The position numbers were made by a program, and so were the translations under genes. This document shows, one piece after another, positions 1 through 9,395 of a stretch of 64,000 nt of DNA. Source of the DNA: an uncultured Tropicimonas sp. Its GTDB lineage: Bacteria; Pseudomonadota; Alphaproteobacteria; Rhodobacterales; Rhodobacteraceae. The stretch lies in assembly GCA_947497945.1 (NCBI GenBank), contig CANMIP010000005.1, forward strand, positions 157,844-221,843, read 5' to 3'. The number at the start of each line of letters is the position of its first letter. Position 1 is the first letter of the stretch. Under the pieces are notes generated by a model that had not been told where the DNA came from, ran no database searches, and was given only the letters and a program-made list of their open reading frames with translations.

Positions 1-1
1 C

Positions 2-595
2 CGGCGTTTCACCGTGCATTGGGAGCATTTCGAGGCGTTGCGGGAATGGTCCGACGCTTTGCTGCTGGAGCGGCGGCTCTTCGTGATCGACCGGGATCGC
101 GCGACCTGCGCGGGCGGCTCGGCGCCGCTGGACATGATGCATGCGATGATCCGGGCGGAGCACGGGGCAGAGCTTGCCGGACAGGTCAGCGACTGGTTCA
201 TCCATACCGGCATCCGCACGGCGGAGGCGCCGCAGCGGGCGCGGAGCCGGCGCGGGCAGGCCTTGCACCGCTCCACCGCGACTGCGCTCGACCTGATGGA
301 GAGCCAGCTTGCCGACCCGCTCCCCGTCGCCCGCATTGCCCGACTTGTGGGCGCAAGCGAGCGGCAGTTGCAACGACGGTTTGCCCAGGATCTTGGTCAG
401 AGCGTGGCGCAAGCCTACCTGGAGATCCGGCTCGCCAAGGCGGAGGAACTTCTGCGCCAGACGCGGCTTGCGGTGACGGAGGTGGCGCTGGCCTGCGGGT
501 TTTCCAATCCGGGCCATTTTTCGACGCGGTTTCGGACGCGATACGGGCAGAGCCCACGCAAACGACGTCAAGCCGCGCTATCGGGCGCGGCCTGA
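2..595 (+). CDS. GlxA-type AraC-family transcriptional regulator (5'-truncated by the window edge)
   Basis: This is the C-terminal 197 residues of a GlxA-like regulator; the open frame runs off the left edge, so the true start lies outside. The first part (about residues 1-65, with AGGSAPLDMMHAMI) matches the end of a DJ-1/PfpI-like amidotransferase-fold domain, which these regulators use as a ligand-sensing domain. The rest (about residues 95-190) is an AraC-type double helix-turn-helix, with RQLQRRF in the first half and the typical VALACGFSNPGHFSTRFR signature in the second. It would bind DNA as a transcriptional activator. Its target is not evident; relatives often control catabolism of quaternary amines or amino acids. 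It converges on the RTX gene, with 21 bp between the stop codons. Confidence 0.88.
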   Translation, partial: RRFTVHWEHFEALREWSDALLLERRLFVIDRDRATCAGGSAPLDMMHAMIRAEHGAELAGQVSDWFIHTGIRTAEAPQRARSRRGQALHRSTATALDLMESQLADPLPVARIARLVGASERQLQRRFAQDLGQSVAQAYLEIRLAKAEELLRQTRLAVTEVALACGFSNPGHFSTRFRTRYGQSPRKRRQAALSGAA

Positions 596-616
596 CGGGA
601 TGTTGCGATCGGGGGC

Positions 617-3600
617 TCAGGCGACGAGCCGGGCCTCGAAGGATTTGGCCGAGTAGCGCGCGGCGGCATAGGCCTTGCGGCCGTCTTCCGTCTCCAGTTC
701 CGGGAAGACATCCAGCAGCTCGCCGAAGATCTCGCGCGTCTCGGGGGCCGCGACCATGTCGCCCGGCTGGAAGCTCTCGCTCCAGCAATTGTCGGCAAGC
801 ACGATCTCATGGGCGTCGAACATGAAGTGGATATAGTCGATCTTGTCCGACTCGATCCGTTCGATCCCGTCGCGATGGGTCAGGTCCTTTGCCTTGACCA
901 GCACCTCAGGCTCGCCCAGCAGCAGCTGTGAGGCGCTGTTGGCAAAGAGGAGGCGGTGCTGCGGCGAGACCATCATGTCGCGATCCGGCACGTTGGGTCC
1001 GAGGGCGCCGCGGCGGATGCGGATCGGGCGCAGGCGCGGGTTGGCCAGGAGCTTGAAGCGGTCAACCGTGCGGACACCGATCCAGCGGATGGGGCGCAAG
1101 CCGCTGTCGCGGGTCAGGACCATGTCCCCTTCGCGCAGCTCTTCGACCGGAACGTCGCCCTTGGCCGTCCGGATCAGCGTGCCCGGCGTGAAACAGGGGA
1201 CAACGCGCTCGATCTCGCTGAACTCGGCGCTGCCGGTGATGTTGCCGTCACTGTCCAGGAAATTGACGATGCCGGATTCGGCGCCGGTCCACTGCACTTC
1301 CAGCGGCCCGACATGGTCGCTGAGGTCGAGCGTGTCATCATCGGTGCCGCCTTCGCCACCGATGATGACATCGCCAGCGCCGATATTGATGAAGGTGTCT
1401 GCATCATCGCCACCGGAGAGCTGGTCGCCGGCATCCCCCGTGACATCGGCATCGCCGGACAGCGTGTCCGCCCCGTCGCCGCCGAAGACAAGGTCACTTC
1501 CCGCACCGCCGAAGAGGCTGTCCGCTCCGCCGCCGCCATCGATGGAATCGGTGCCGGCCTCGCCGTAGATCGTATCCTCGCCATCGCCACCAAAGACGAC
1601 ATCCGCGTCCTCGCCGGCATAGACGGTGTCGTTGCCAGCCCCGGCCAGGATGATGTCCTGCTCGCCGGTCAGAGGAAAGACGGCGTCATCGCCATCGACC
1701 ATGTCGCCATCGGGGTCACCGGTATAGGCGGTGTCGATGAGATCGTCGGCGTTCGTCCCTTCGACGATGCCGTCCAGCGAGTCCATGCTGGGGGAGGTTT
1801 CGGCCGGCAGTGCCGGCTGGTTGGAGCTGTCCCCATCGCCGCCAACCACGTAGACATGCTCGATTTCCGAGAAGCTCGCCGTGCCGGTAACGTTCAAGTC
1901 GTCATCGTAATAGGTGATCGTGCCGGCCTCGGGGTCGGTCGGATCGTATTCCACCGTTGCCGCGCCGCCGACGATCAGGATGTCGTTGTCATCGCCGCCT
2001 TCGCCGCCTTCGATCACGTCATTGACGCCCGCGACGATCACGTCGCCGTCGTCGCCGCCAAAGAGGAGGTCGGCATCCGTGTCGTTGCCGCCGTCGAGGA
2101 AGTCGGCGCCCGCGCCGCCGGAGATGGTGTCCACGCCCTCGCCACCGGAGATCGTGTCGCCATCGGCTCCGCCGTCGAGCGTGTCGTCGCCGAGACCGCC
2201 GAGGATCGTATCCGCGCCGTCGCCGCCATCGACCACGTCGGCGCCATCGCCGGCGTCGATGCTGTCGGCACCCGCGCCGCCAAGGATCGTGTCGATCCCG
2301 TCGCCGCCCTCGATCGTGTCGTCACCGGAGCCACCAGTGATCGCGTCATCGCCGCCCGCGCCTTCGAGGATCTGCGACACGCCGGAGGCCGAGGCGTCGA
2401 TCATGTCGGCCAGGTCGGAGCCGAGGATACGCTCGATATTGGTGAAGTCGGCCGTGCTGGCATCGGAGGTGGCATTGGCATCGCCGGCCTCGTCACCGGT
2501 GAACGTGACCTCGACGCCGCTGGTCATGGCCGAGAAATCGAGCGTGTCGAGATCCTCGCCGCCTTCGCTGCCATCGACGGTGTCGGTGCCGAACCCGTCC
2601 TCGAAGAGGATCTGGTCCTGGCCGTCGCCGCCGGTGATCGTGTCATTGCCGGTGCCGCCGGTCAGCACATCGTCGCCGCTGCCGCCATCCAGCGTGTCGT
2701 CGCCCGCGCCGCCGAGCAACGTGTCGCCGCCCCAGTCGCCCGAGAGCGTGTCATTGCCCGCGCCGCCGTCCAGAAGGTCGGCACCGGCGCTGTCGAATGT
2801 CTGGGTCGATCCGTCAGCGGGGCTCTCGAAGACATCAAGGATGTCGTCCGTTGCCGGGTCCAGTACCATCCAGGTCGTGCCGTCGGTCGTGGCTTCGGTG
2901 GTCGATGCACCGGCCGCCAGCGTGCCGTGGGAGACGAAACTGCCCGTGGCGTCGATCTCGACAAGCTCGATATCGTAGGGCGAGAGGTTCTCGAAGGCGA
3001 CCGAGGTCGCGGTGCCGCCGGTGGAGGCATAATCGGTGGGATCGACCGCAAGCTGATCGCCATAGATCACGTCGTCGCCGGCGTTGCCCGAGAGGGTGTC
3101 GTCGCCCTGGTCGCCATGGATCAGGTCGTTGTCGGTCTCCACGGAGGTGAAATGCACATCCGTGAGGTAGACAACCTGCCCGCCGGTCGAGCCGTTTTCG
3201 TACACGATCTCGATCTCGGAGACCGGCCCGGCGATCTCGACCAGCACCGAGCCATTGGCGATGCCGGCGGAGTCGTTGACCGGCCCACCGGTGATTGTGT
3301 TGTCGCTGACGGTGTCGTCGCCGGCGGCGGTCAGCGTCACCTCGACCGGGTTTCCGTCCGCGTCATAGGCGTTGACGGTGACGATATCTTCCCAGCTCGA
3401 GCTGTCGATATCGTTGATCCGGAAGCTCACATCCTCCATCGACTGGTCGGTGGAGATGGAGACCGTGGCCACATCCGCGCCGCCATCGCCGCCCAGGGCG
3501 AGGGTGGAATTGGTCGCAAAAGGCTCGTCCGTATCGACATATTGCGTCGTGGCAGAGGTCTGGGCCGAGGTCAGCGCGCCGTCATCGCTCACGTTGACGG

Positions 3601-5122
3601 TTATGTTGGCAAGGCCAGTGTTCTGGGTGAAACCGGCCGTTGCGTCGATCCCGGTTCCATCGGCGGTCCAGTTCAGGCTCTCGGCGGCCGAGGGCAGCGT
3701 GTCCACACCGCCGGTGACCGTGTCGTCGCCCTCGCCGGCATAGACGATGTCGTCACCGCGCCCGGCTTGGATATTGTCCTCGTCGCCCGTGGTGCCGTTG
3801 ATGCCGTCATCATTGTCGACCATCTCCAGCTGCGGATCGACATAGCTGGCATCGATCACATCGTCGCTATCCGTGCCTTCGACAATGCCGTCCGGGCCGC
3901 CATTGATGACGAGGTTCTCGATCTCGGTGAAATCCGCCGTCGTGCCGTCGTTGAAATAGATCGTGCCGGCTTCGATATCGCCGGACGCATATTCGACCCG
4001 GTCGACATCGCTGGCGATCAGCGTGTCATTGCTGTCATCGCCGCCTTCGCCGCCGATGATGGTATCGCCGGAGCCGGCATGGAAGATGTCGCTGTCGTCG
4101 CCGCCCGACATCGTGTCGCTGCCCTCGCCGCCGGTCAGCGTGTCGGAACCGGTGCCGCCATCGAGGATATCGTTGCCGGCATCGCCGAACAGGATGTCAT
4201 CGCCCTCGTCACCAAAGAGCGTGTCATTCCCTTCGCCGCCGCTTAGCGTGTCCGCGTCGTAGCCGCCGTGAAGGCTGTCATGGCCGGTGCCGCCGGAGAG
4301 GATGTCCTCGCCTTCCTCGCCATAGAGCGTGTCGCTGCCGGTGCCGCCATTGATCGTGTCGTTGCCCGTGCCGCCATAGACGGTGTCGTCATCGGCCGGG
4401 ACGGCATCGAAATAGACATCGGTGACATAGAGCAGCTGGCCGCTGTCACCGGCATTCTCGTAGATGATCTCGATGCTGGAAACCGGCCCGGCGATCTCGA
4501 CCAGGACGGAGCCTTCGGCGGAGGTGGCAGACGTGGAGCTGTCGCCGGCGGTGATCGTGTTGCCGCTGACCGTATCGTCGCCCTCGACCGTCAGTGTGAC
4601 CTCGACCTGGTTGCCGTCGGCGTCATAGGCATAGACCGTGACGATATCCTGCCAGGAGCTGGCATCGATATCCTGGATCCGGAAGCTGACATTCTCGACC
4701 TCGTCCGAATACCCCGAGCCGCTGGTCGCGGCGAAGGAGATGTCGGTGGTCCAGGTCGAGCCGTTGCCAGAGCCGCGCAGGCCGAGATTGGATGTGTTCG
4801 AGAACGGATCGTCCGTCTCGGTATAGGTCGAGTTGGTCTCGACGGTGGCGGATGTGCCGATGCTGCCCTGGGTAAAGCCGACCGTGACGTCGATGACGCC
4901 GGTATTCTGGGTGAATCCGGAGGAGACATCCGTGCCGTCTCCGCCCTCGTCGGTCCAGGACAGGTTGAGTTCTGTTGACGCTGCGGTGTCCGGACCGGCC
5001 TGGATCATGTCATCGCCGGCACCTGCGTTGATCGTGTCGTTGCCGGAATCCCCGGTGATCGTATCGGCCTGGCCCGTCCCGTTCAGGACGTTGTCGGTGC
5101 TGTCACCGTTGATCGTTGCCAT
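617..5122 (-). CDS. Giant RTX repeat protein with C-terminal Hint domain and embedded beta domains
   Basis: A 1501-residue acidic protein predicted to be exported by a type I secretion system. Calcium-binding RTX nonapeptides (GGxGxDxLx type) occur in several blocks: residues about 8-45, 243-350, 455-475, 660-690, 770-850, 920-1050 and 1190-1270. Between them sit two homologous inserts (about 50-243 and 478-660), each with GFTQNTG near its start, FRI-DID-SSW, YDADGN-VEVTLT and [12 protein letters not shown] motifs; they look like duplicated beta-sandwich domains. A third insert (about 700-770) resembles a VHL beta domain. From Cys1310 ([10 protein letters not shown]) to about residue 1450 is a Hint (hedgehog/intein) domain, an autoprocessing fold common at the C-terminus of roseobacter RTX proteins. 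The start is an ATG beginning [11 protein letters not shown], with no N-terminal signal peptide, as expected for type I export. An ABC/HlyD exporter pair lies at 25.4-28.5 kb. The function may be adhesin or matrix protein; this is inferred. Confidence 0.9.
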   Translation of the reverse strand: MATINGDSTDNVLNGTGQADTITGDSGNDTINAGAGDDMIQAGPDTAASTELNLSWTDEGGDGTDVSSGFTQNTGVIDVTVGFTQGSIGTSATVETNSTYTETDDPFSNTSNLGLRGSGNGSTWTTDISFAATSGSGYSDEVENVSFRIQDIDASSWQDIVTVYAYDADGNQVEVTLTVEGDDTVSGNTITAGDSSTSATSAEGSVLVEIAGPVSSIEIIYENAGDSGQLLYVTDVYFDAVPADDDTVYGGTGNDTINGGTGSDTLYGEEGEDILSGGTGHDSLHGGYDADTLSGGEGNDTLFGDEGDDILFGDAGNDILDGGTGSDTLTGGEGSDTMSGGDDSDIFHAGSGDTIIGGEGGDDSNDTLIASDVDRVEYASGDIEAGTIYFNDGTTADFTEIENLVINGGPDGIVEGTDSDDVIDASYVDPQLEMVDNDDGINGTTGDEDNIQAGRGDDIVYAGEGDDTVTGGVDTLPSAAESLNWTADGTGIDATAGFTQNTGLANITVNVSDDGALTSAQTSATTQYVDTDEPFATNSTLALGGDGGADVATVSISTDQSMEDVSFRINDIDSSSWEDIVTVNAYDADGNPVEVTLTAAGDDTVSDNTITGGPVNDSAGIANGSVLVEIAGPVSEIEIVYENGSTGGQVVYLTDVHFTSVETDNDLIHGDQGDDTLSGNAGDDVIYGDQLAVDPTDYASTGGTATSVAFENLSPYDIELVEIDATGSFVSHGTLAAGASTTEATTDGTTWMVLDPATDDILDVFESPADGSTQTFDSAGADLLDGGAGNDTLSGDWGGDTLLGGAGDDTLDGGSGDDVLTGGTGNDTITGGDGQDQILFEDGFGTDTVDGSEGGEDLDTLDFSAMTSGVEVTFTGDEAGDANATSDASTADFTNIERILGSDLADMIDASASGVSQILEGAGGDDAITGGSGDDTIEGGDGIDTILGGAGADSIDAGDGADVVDGGDGADTILGGLGDDTLDGGADGDTISGGEGVDTISGGAGADFLDGGNDTDADLLFGGDDGDVIVAGVNDVIEGGEGGDDNDILIVGGAATVEYDPTDPEAGTITYYDDDLNVTGTASFSEIEHVYVVGGDGDSSNQPALPAETSPSMDSLDGIVEGTNADDLIDTAYTGDPDGDMVDGDDAVFPLTGEQDIILAGAGNDTVYAGEDADVVFGGDGEDTIYGEAGTDSIDGGGGADSLFGGAGSDLVFGGDGADTLSGDADVTGDAGDQLSGGDDADTFINIGAGDVIIGGEGGTDDDTLDLSDHVGPLEVQWTGAESGIVNFLDSDGNITGSAEFSEIERVVPCFTPGTLIRTAKGDVPVEELREGDMVLTRDSGLRPIRWIGVRTVDRFKLLANPRLRPIRIRRGALGPNVPDRDMMVSPQHRLLFANSASQLLLGEPEVLVKAKDLTHRDGIERIESDKIDYIHFMFDAHEIVLADNCWSESFQPGDMVAAPETREIFGELLDVFPELETEDGRKAYAAARYSAKSFEARLVA

Positions 5123-5528
5123 GGACCCACCCCGTAAGCGTAGAATTTGTTGTTAATTCTTTGCTTAGAAGTGGAATTGGCCAATTCATGGACAATGCGG
5201 CGGCGCAGCGCGGGCAATTTCACAGAAGCAGGCCTGATTGCGACAGATTCTTGCCGCATTGTCTCCATGGGGCGGACAATCCTTGGTTGTGTTGGCGTAT
5301 TTGCAGCGCAATTCGCGCCAGTTCGGGCGAGCCGGCGCGAGGATTGTTTCTGAATCCGCGCCAGTATGGCCCAGGTCGGCAGGAGTGGGGGCCGGCTGTT
5401 CTGCCCCGCTGCCGGTGCGGCTTCCTGGCCGATTTCAATGGCGATTGACATTGCATCCGATGCGCGCCGGAGAGAGATTGGGACGACCGCGCCGGATCTC
5501 GCCGGCGGGCCTTCATCCGGAGAGTCCC
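5123..5528. other. Intergenic region between divergent RTX and aldo/keto reductase genes
   Basis: About 406 bp with no credible gene; frames crossing it have no recognisable protein character. It must carry the promoters of both divergent genes. The part nearest the RTX start (about 5140-5180) is locally AT-rich, which suits the promoter of the minus-strand gene. No operator, repeat or riboswitch was recognised. Confidence 0.5.
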
Positions 5529-6560
5529 ATGACCTATATCGCCCATCCTGATCGCTATTCCCGCATGAGCTACCGCCGCTGCGGTACCTCCGGTCTCAAG
5601 CTGCCGGCGATCTCGCTGGGGCTGTGGCACAATTTCGGCCATGACACCCCGCACCAGACCAAGCGCGAGATCTGCCAGGCCGCCTTTGACCACGGCATCA
5701 CCCATTTCGACCTTGCCAACAATTACGGCCCGCCGCCGGGCTCGGCCGAGGAAGCCTTCGGGGAGATCCTGCGGACCGACTTCCGCGACCATCGCGACGA
5801 GATGATCATCTCGTCCAAGGCCGGCTACCGGATGTGGGACGGCCCTTATGGCGAGATGGGCAGCCGGAAATACCTGATCGCGAGTTGCGACCAGTCGCTC
5901 AAGCGGATGGGGCTCGACTATGTCGACATCTTCTATTCGCACCGCTTCGACCCCGACACGCCGCTGGAGGAGACGATGGGCGCGCTGGCCGACCTGGTTG
6001 TTGCAGGCAAGGCTCTCTATGTCGGTATCTCCTCTTACAACTCGGCACGGACGCGCGAAGCCGTGTCGCTGCTCGAAGAGATGGGCGTGCCTTGCCTGAT
6101 CCACCAGCCGAGCTATTCGCTGCTCAACCGCTGGATCGAACGCGACGGGTTGAAGGACACGCTGAAAGAGCTGGGTGTGGGCTCCATCGCCTTCTCGCCG
6201 CTGGCGCAGGGGATGCTGACAAAGAAATATCTCGGCGGCGTGCCCGAGGGCAGCCGGGCGACCAAGGGCGGCTCCTTCCGCGACGGTTTCCTGACCGAGA
6301 GCGCGCTGGACAGCGTCCGGGCGCTGAACGCGGTGGCCGAGCGGCGCGGGCAGTCGCTGGCGCAGATGGCGCTGGCCTGGGTGCTGCGCGAGGAAGGGAT
6401 CACCACGGCATTGATCGGAGCGAGCCGTCCGGAGCAGGTGATCGACTGCGCTGGCGCGGTTGGCAATCTCGACTTCACCGCCGAGGAGCTGGCCGAGATC
6501 GACCGGCTGGCCTCGGAGGAGGACATCAATATCTGGGCGCAATCTTCCGAGAATGCCTGA
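5529..6560 (+). CDS. Aldo/keto reductase, YghZ / L-glyceraldehyde 3-phosphate reductase type
   Basis: A 343-residue NADPH-dependent aldo/keto reductase of the YghZ/Kv-beta branch (AKR14-like), which reduces small aldehydes such as L-glyceraldehyde 3-phosphate or methylglyoxal. The catalytic tetrad is visible: Asp and Tyr in DLANNYGPPPGSAEE, Lys in IISSKAGYRMW and His in DIFYSHRFD. The C-terminal cofactor-binding segment includes TTALIGASRPEQV. The ATG chosen begins MTYIAHPDRYSRM, the normal family N-terminus; the frame stays open upstream but without family-like sequence. A GC-rich hairpin follows the stop, and the gene converges with the FAD oxidoreductase. The precise substrate cannot be read from the sequence. 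Confidence 0.93.
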   Translation: MTYIAHPDRYSRMSYRRCGTSGLKLPAISLGLWHNFGHDTPHQTKREICQAAFDHGITHFDLANNYGPPPGSAEEAFGEILRTDFRDHRDEMIISSKAGYRMWDGPYGEMGSRKYLIASCDQSLKRMGLDYVDIFYSHRFDPDTPLEETMGALADLVVAGKALYVGISSYNSARTREAVSLLEEMGVPCLIHQPSYSLLNRWIERDGLKDTLKELGVGSIAFSPLAQGMLTKKYLGGVPEGSRATKGGSFRDGFLTESALDSVRALNAVAERRGQSLAQMALAWVLREEGITTALIGASRPEQVIDCAGAVGNLDFTAEELAEIDRLASEEDINIWAQSSENA

Positions 6561-6569
6561 CCCTGGCGC

Positions 6570-6592
6570 GGCCCCTCCGTCTTGGAGGGGCC
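6570..6592. terminator. Hairpin between convergent genes
   Basis: A perfect 9-bp inverted repeat (ggcccctcc / ggaggggcc) around a 5-nt loop lies 9 bp after the reductase stop and 8 bp before the end of the convergent FAD gene. There is no T-run on either side, so it would be a weak intrinsic terminator, or could serve both directions with Rho. Confidence 0.55.
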
Positions 6593-6599
6593 CGCCGGT

Positions 6600-7643
6600 T
6601 CACAGATTGTCCTCGACGCGGAAGCGCTCGGGGATCTCGTCGCGCCCGTCGAGGATCAGGTCGGCCATGGTCTGAGCGACCTTTGCGGAGATGCCGAAGC
6701 CGATCTTGAAGCCGCCATTGGCCACGAAGCTGCCCTCGCGGCCCGGCCAGGGGCCGAGCATCGGGGCGCGTGTGCGCGAGCGCGGGCGCAGCCCGGCCCA
6801 GCGGTCGATGATCGGGGCGTCGGCCAGCGCCGGGCAGGCCAGCTTGGCGCGGGCGACGACCTCGTCGAGCTGGCTGTCCGTGCTGAACGGGTCGTCATAT
6901 TCGCGCTCGGTGGTCGAACCGATGGCGAGGGTGCCGTCGATATGCGGGATGCCGTGGGTCGATTCCGCGAGGTATTGCGGGGCGTTGGGGTTGTCGAGCT
7001 TCAGCAGGGCGGCCTGGCCCTTGATCGGCGCGCCGACCTTCTTGCCGAGATCCTCGCTGAGATCGGCGAGGCCCGCGGAGCCGGTGGCCCAGAGGGTCCG
7101 GCCCTCATTCTCCGCCTCGCCGATGACCAGCTCGCCGCCAGCGGCCTCGAAGGCAGCCGCCAGCGCGGCGCCGGCCTTGCGGGGGTGGAGCCGGGCGGAA
7201 AGGGTCTCGTGGATGAGCCAGCCGGAGGGGCTCACCGGGGCCCAGGCGCCGAAATCTTCGGCGCGAACGACGTTCCACTCCGCCTTGCCCTGCCAGAGCG
7301 TCTTTGCCTCTTCGCCGCGCTCGCGGGCGCGGGCAAGCCCCTCCTTGTCGAGGATCGGCTGCAGGCGGCCGGTACGGGCATAGCCGGAGGTAAGGCCGGA
7401 AGCGGCCTCGATATCCGCCCAGAACGTCTCCGCTTTTATCAGGGCTTCGAACTGGAACTGTTTCTTCGGGTTCCAGCGTTCGGGCACATGCGGGGCGAGC
7501 GCGCCCACGATCCCGCCGGAGCAGCCAGCAAAGACGCCCGCCGTGTCGATCACGCGTATTTTCGCGCCGCGTCGTTGCATTTCCCAGGCACAGGCCAATC
7601 CGAAGATGCCCGCGCCGCGCACTGTAACGTCTACCCTTGCCAA
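6600..7643 (-). CDS. FAD-dependent oxidoreductase (DAO family), probable MnmC1-like partner of MnmD
   Basis: A 347-residue D-amino-acid-oxidase-fold flavoprotein. The N-terminal Rossmann motif (VRGAGIFGLACAWEMQRRGA, then an acidic residue after VI) binds the FAD ADP moiety, and the C-terminus has the GLRPRSRTRAPMLGPWPG and VANGGFKIGFG segments of the DAO fold. The start chosen is TTG (MARVDVTVRGAG) because AGGG lies 6 nt upstream and it leaves the standard short N-terminus; the frame continues upstream without family-like sequence. Its start faces that of mnmD, 52 bp away. In E. coli MnmC the equivalent FAD domain is fused to the methyltransferase and removes the carboxymethyl group from cmnm5(s2)U34. 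A role in wobble-uridine modification is therefore likely but inferred; glycine/sarcosine oxidase is the alternative. Confidence 0.8.
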   Translation of the reverse strand: MARVDVTVRGAGIFGLACAWEMQRRGAKIRVIDTAGVFAGCSGGIVGALAPHVPERWNPKKQFQFEALIKAETFWADIEAASGLTSGYARTGRLQPILDKEGLARARERGEEAKTLWQGKAEWNVVRAEDFGAWAPVSPSGWLIHETLSARLHPRKAGAALAAAFEAAGGELVIGEAENEGRTLWATGSAGLADLSEDLGKKVGAPIKGQAALLKLDNPNAPQYLAESTHGIPHIDGTLAIGSTTEREYDDPFSTDSQLDEVVARAKLACPALADAPIIDRWAGLRPRSRTRAPMLGPWPGREGSFVANGGFKIGFGISAKVAQTMADLILDGRDEIPERFRVEDNL

Positions 7644-7695
7644 GGTTTTCCCTTTCGCCCATGGTCCGCACGTTTTCCAGCGGGGTCTAGAACAG

Positions 7696-8370
7696 GTGAC
7701 GGGCGAGGACCAGAGCGACAAAGTGATCTGGCGCGGCGGCGATGTGCCGGTCGCAACGCGCTTCGACGACCCCTATTACTCGCTGGAGAACGGGCTGGCC
7801 GAGACGCGGCACGTGTTTCTGGCGGGCAATGACCTGCCGGGGCGACTGCGTCCGGGATTTGTCGTCGCGGAGCTTGGGGTCGGGACGGGGCTGAACCTTC
7901 TGGCATTGGCATTGCAAGCTGAGGCGGCCGGGGTCACCGGAATTCGCTATGTCGGATTCGAGGCGTTTCCGCTTGAGCGCCCCGAGCTGGAACGGGCCCT
8001 TGCATCTTTCGAGGACGTTTCCGCTCCGGCGCAGGATCTGTTGGCGCACTGGAACACGGGTGGATTTGGTGCGCAGGTCGGGCCGGTCGCGGCGCAGATG
8101 ATCGTCGGGGATGCGCGCGAGACCCTGGCGCGTTGGGACGGGCTGGCCGATGCCTGGTTTCTCGATGGGTTCGCGCCGGCGAAAAACCCGGAGCTCTGGG
8201 AGCCGGGGCTCATGGCAGAGGTTGGCGCGCATTCAGCGCCGGGCGGCAGTTTCGCGACCTATACGGCGGCGGGTGATGTACGGCGCGCCCTGGCAGCGGC
8301 GGGTTTCGAGGTTGAACGGTTGCCGGGATTTGGCCGCAAGCGTCACATGAGCGTGGGGCGCAAGCCATGA
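7696..8370 (+). CDS. mnmD: tRNA 5-methylaminomethyl-2-thiouridine methyltransferase
   Basis: A 224-residue SAM-dependent methyltransferase equivalent to the N-terminal domain of MnmC. It methylates nm5(s2)U34 to mnm5(s2)U34 in tRNA anticodons. Seen in the sequence are the characteristic opening WRGGDVPVATRFDDPYYS, the SAM-binding motif VAELGVGTGLNLLALAL, and WFLDGFAPAKNPELWEPGL near the C-terminus. The GTG start at 7696 gives the usual family length; the frame remains open further upstream, but that part overlaps the divergent gene's promoter and has no homology character. The stop overlaps the next gene's ATG (ATGA), so it is translationally coupled to the EamA transporter. Confidence 0.9.
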   Translation: MTGEDQSDKVIWRGGDVPVATRFDDPYYSLENGLAETRHVFLAGNDLPGRLRPGFVVAELGVGTGLNLLALALQAEAAGVTGIRYVGFEAFPLERPELERALASFEDVSAPAQDLLAHWNTGGFGAQVGPVAAQMIVGDARETLARWDGLADAWFLDGFAPAKNPELWEPGLMAEVGAHSAPGGSFATYTAAGDVRRALAAAGFEVERLPGFGRKRHMSVGRKP

Positions 8371-9236
8371 GCGCGAGGCAGGACACGCGGCTCGGGATCT
8401 TGCTGATGATCGGTACCTGCGTGTTGTTTTCGCTGCAGGACGGGATCTCGCGTCACCTGGCGGCGGAATACAATGTCTTCATGGTGGTGATGATCCGCTA
8501 CTGGTTCTTTGCTGCTTTCGTGATGACGGTGACGGCGCGCCAGGCCGGGAGCCTGAGAGCGGCGGCAGCAACGGCACAGCCGGTCTTGCAGATCACACGT
8601 GGTGTGCTGTTGGCATTGGAGATCTGCGTCATGGTCACTGCCTTCGTGCTGCTGGGGCTGGTGGAGAGCCTGGCGATCTTTGCTGGCTATCCGCTGATCG
8701 TGGCGGCGCTGTCCGGGCCGTTGCTGGGCGAGCGGGTGGGCTGGCAGCGCTGGGTGGCGATCGGGATCGGTTTTGTCGGGATCCTAGTGATCCTCAAGCC
8801 GGGAGTCGGTGTGTTCTCTCCCTATGTACTGATCGCCTTGACCGCGGCCACACTCTTTGCGGTCTACAGCCTCCTGACCCGACGCGCGGCAAGGAAGGAC
8901 GCCTCGGCGACCAGTTTCTTCTGGACCGGGACCGTCGGAGCCGTGGTGATGACCTGCATCGGGCTGTTTCACTGGGAGCCGATGGTCCCGGCGGATTGGG
9001 GCTGGATGGCGCTGCTCTGCGTGACCGGGGCGAGCGGGCATTACCTGCTGATACGCTGTTATGAAGTGGCGGAAGCGAGCGCCGTGCAGCCCTTCACCTA
9101 TTTGCAGCTCGTCTTCGGGTCGATGATCGGGGTCCTGGTCTATGGCGAAGTTCTGCGGGCGAATGTGCTTGCGGGAACCCTTATCGTGGTTTCGGCGGGG
9201 ATCTTCACGCTTCTGAGGGAGGCGCGGAAGGCCTGA
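8367..9236 (+). CDS. DMT-superfamily (EamA) transporter
   Basis: A 289-residue inner-membrane protein with about ten hydrophobic segments arranged as two EamA repeats, the usual length and layout for drug/metabolite transporters. The first repeat starts with LGILLMIGTCVLFSLQDGISR and the second with YVLIALTAATLFAVYSLLTRR. Members export or import metabolites, amino acids or osmolytes; the substrate is not predictable here. The ATG overlaps the mnmD stop by 4 nt. Confidence 0.88.
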   Translation: MSARQDTRLGILLMIGTCVLFSLQDGISRHLAAEYNVFMVVMIRYWFFAAFVMTVTARQAGSLRAAAATAQPVLQITRGVLLALEICVMVTAFVLLGLVESLAIFAGYPLIVAALSGPLLGERVGWQRWVAIGIGFVGILVILKPGVGVFSPYVLIALTAATLFAVYSLLTRRAARKDASATSFFWTGTVGAVVMTCIGLFHWEPMVPADWGWMALLCVTGASGHYLLIRCYEVAEASAVQPFTYLQLVFGSMIGVLVYGEVLRANVLAGTLIVVSAGIFTLLREARKA

Positions 9237-9395
9237 CGCAGGCTCCCGCCCGCGACACGCGCGCTGTCGCGCTTGCTCGCGGTTGGGGGTGGCCGCGCCT
9301 TGCGGCGCGGCGGTTGCGCATCTCGCCCGGTGACGCGCGGGGCGGAAATCTCGGCAAGACGGAGAGCGAGGGCCGGGCGGCGGTTGGGAGCGGCA

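Noticed and set aside
956..4246. Very long open frame on the plus strand opposite the RTX gene
   Set aside because: It mirrors the GC-rich repeats of the RTX coding strand and has no protein-family character of its own.
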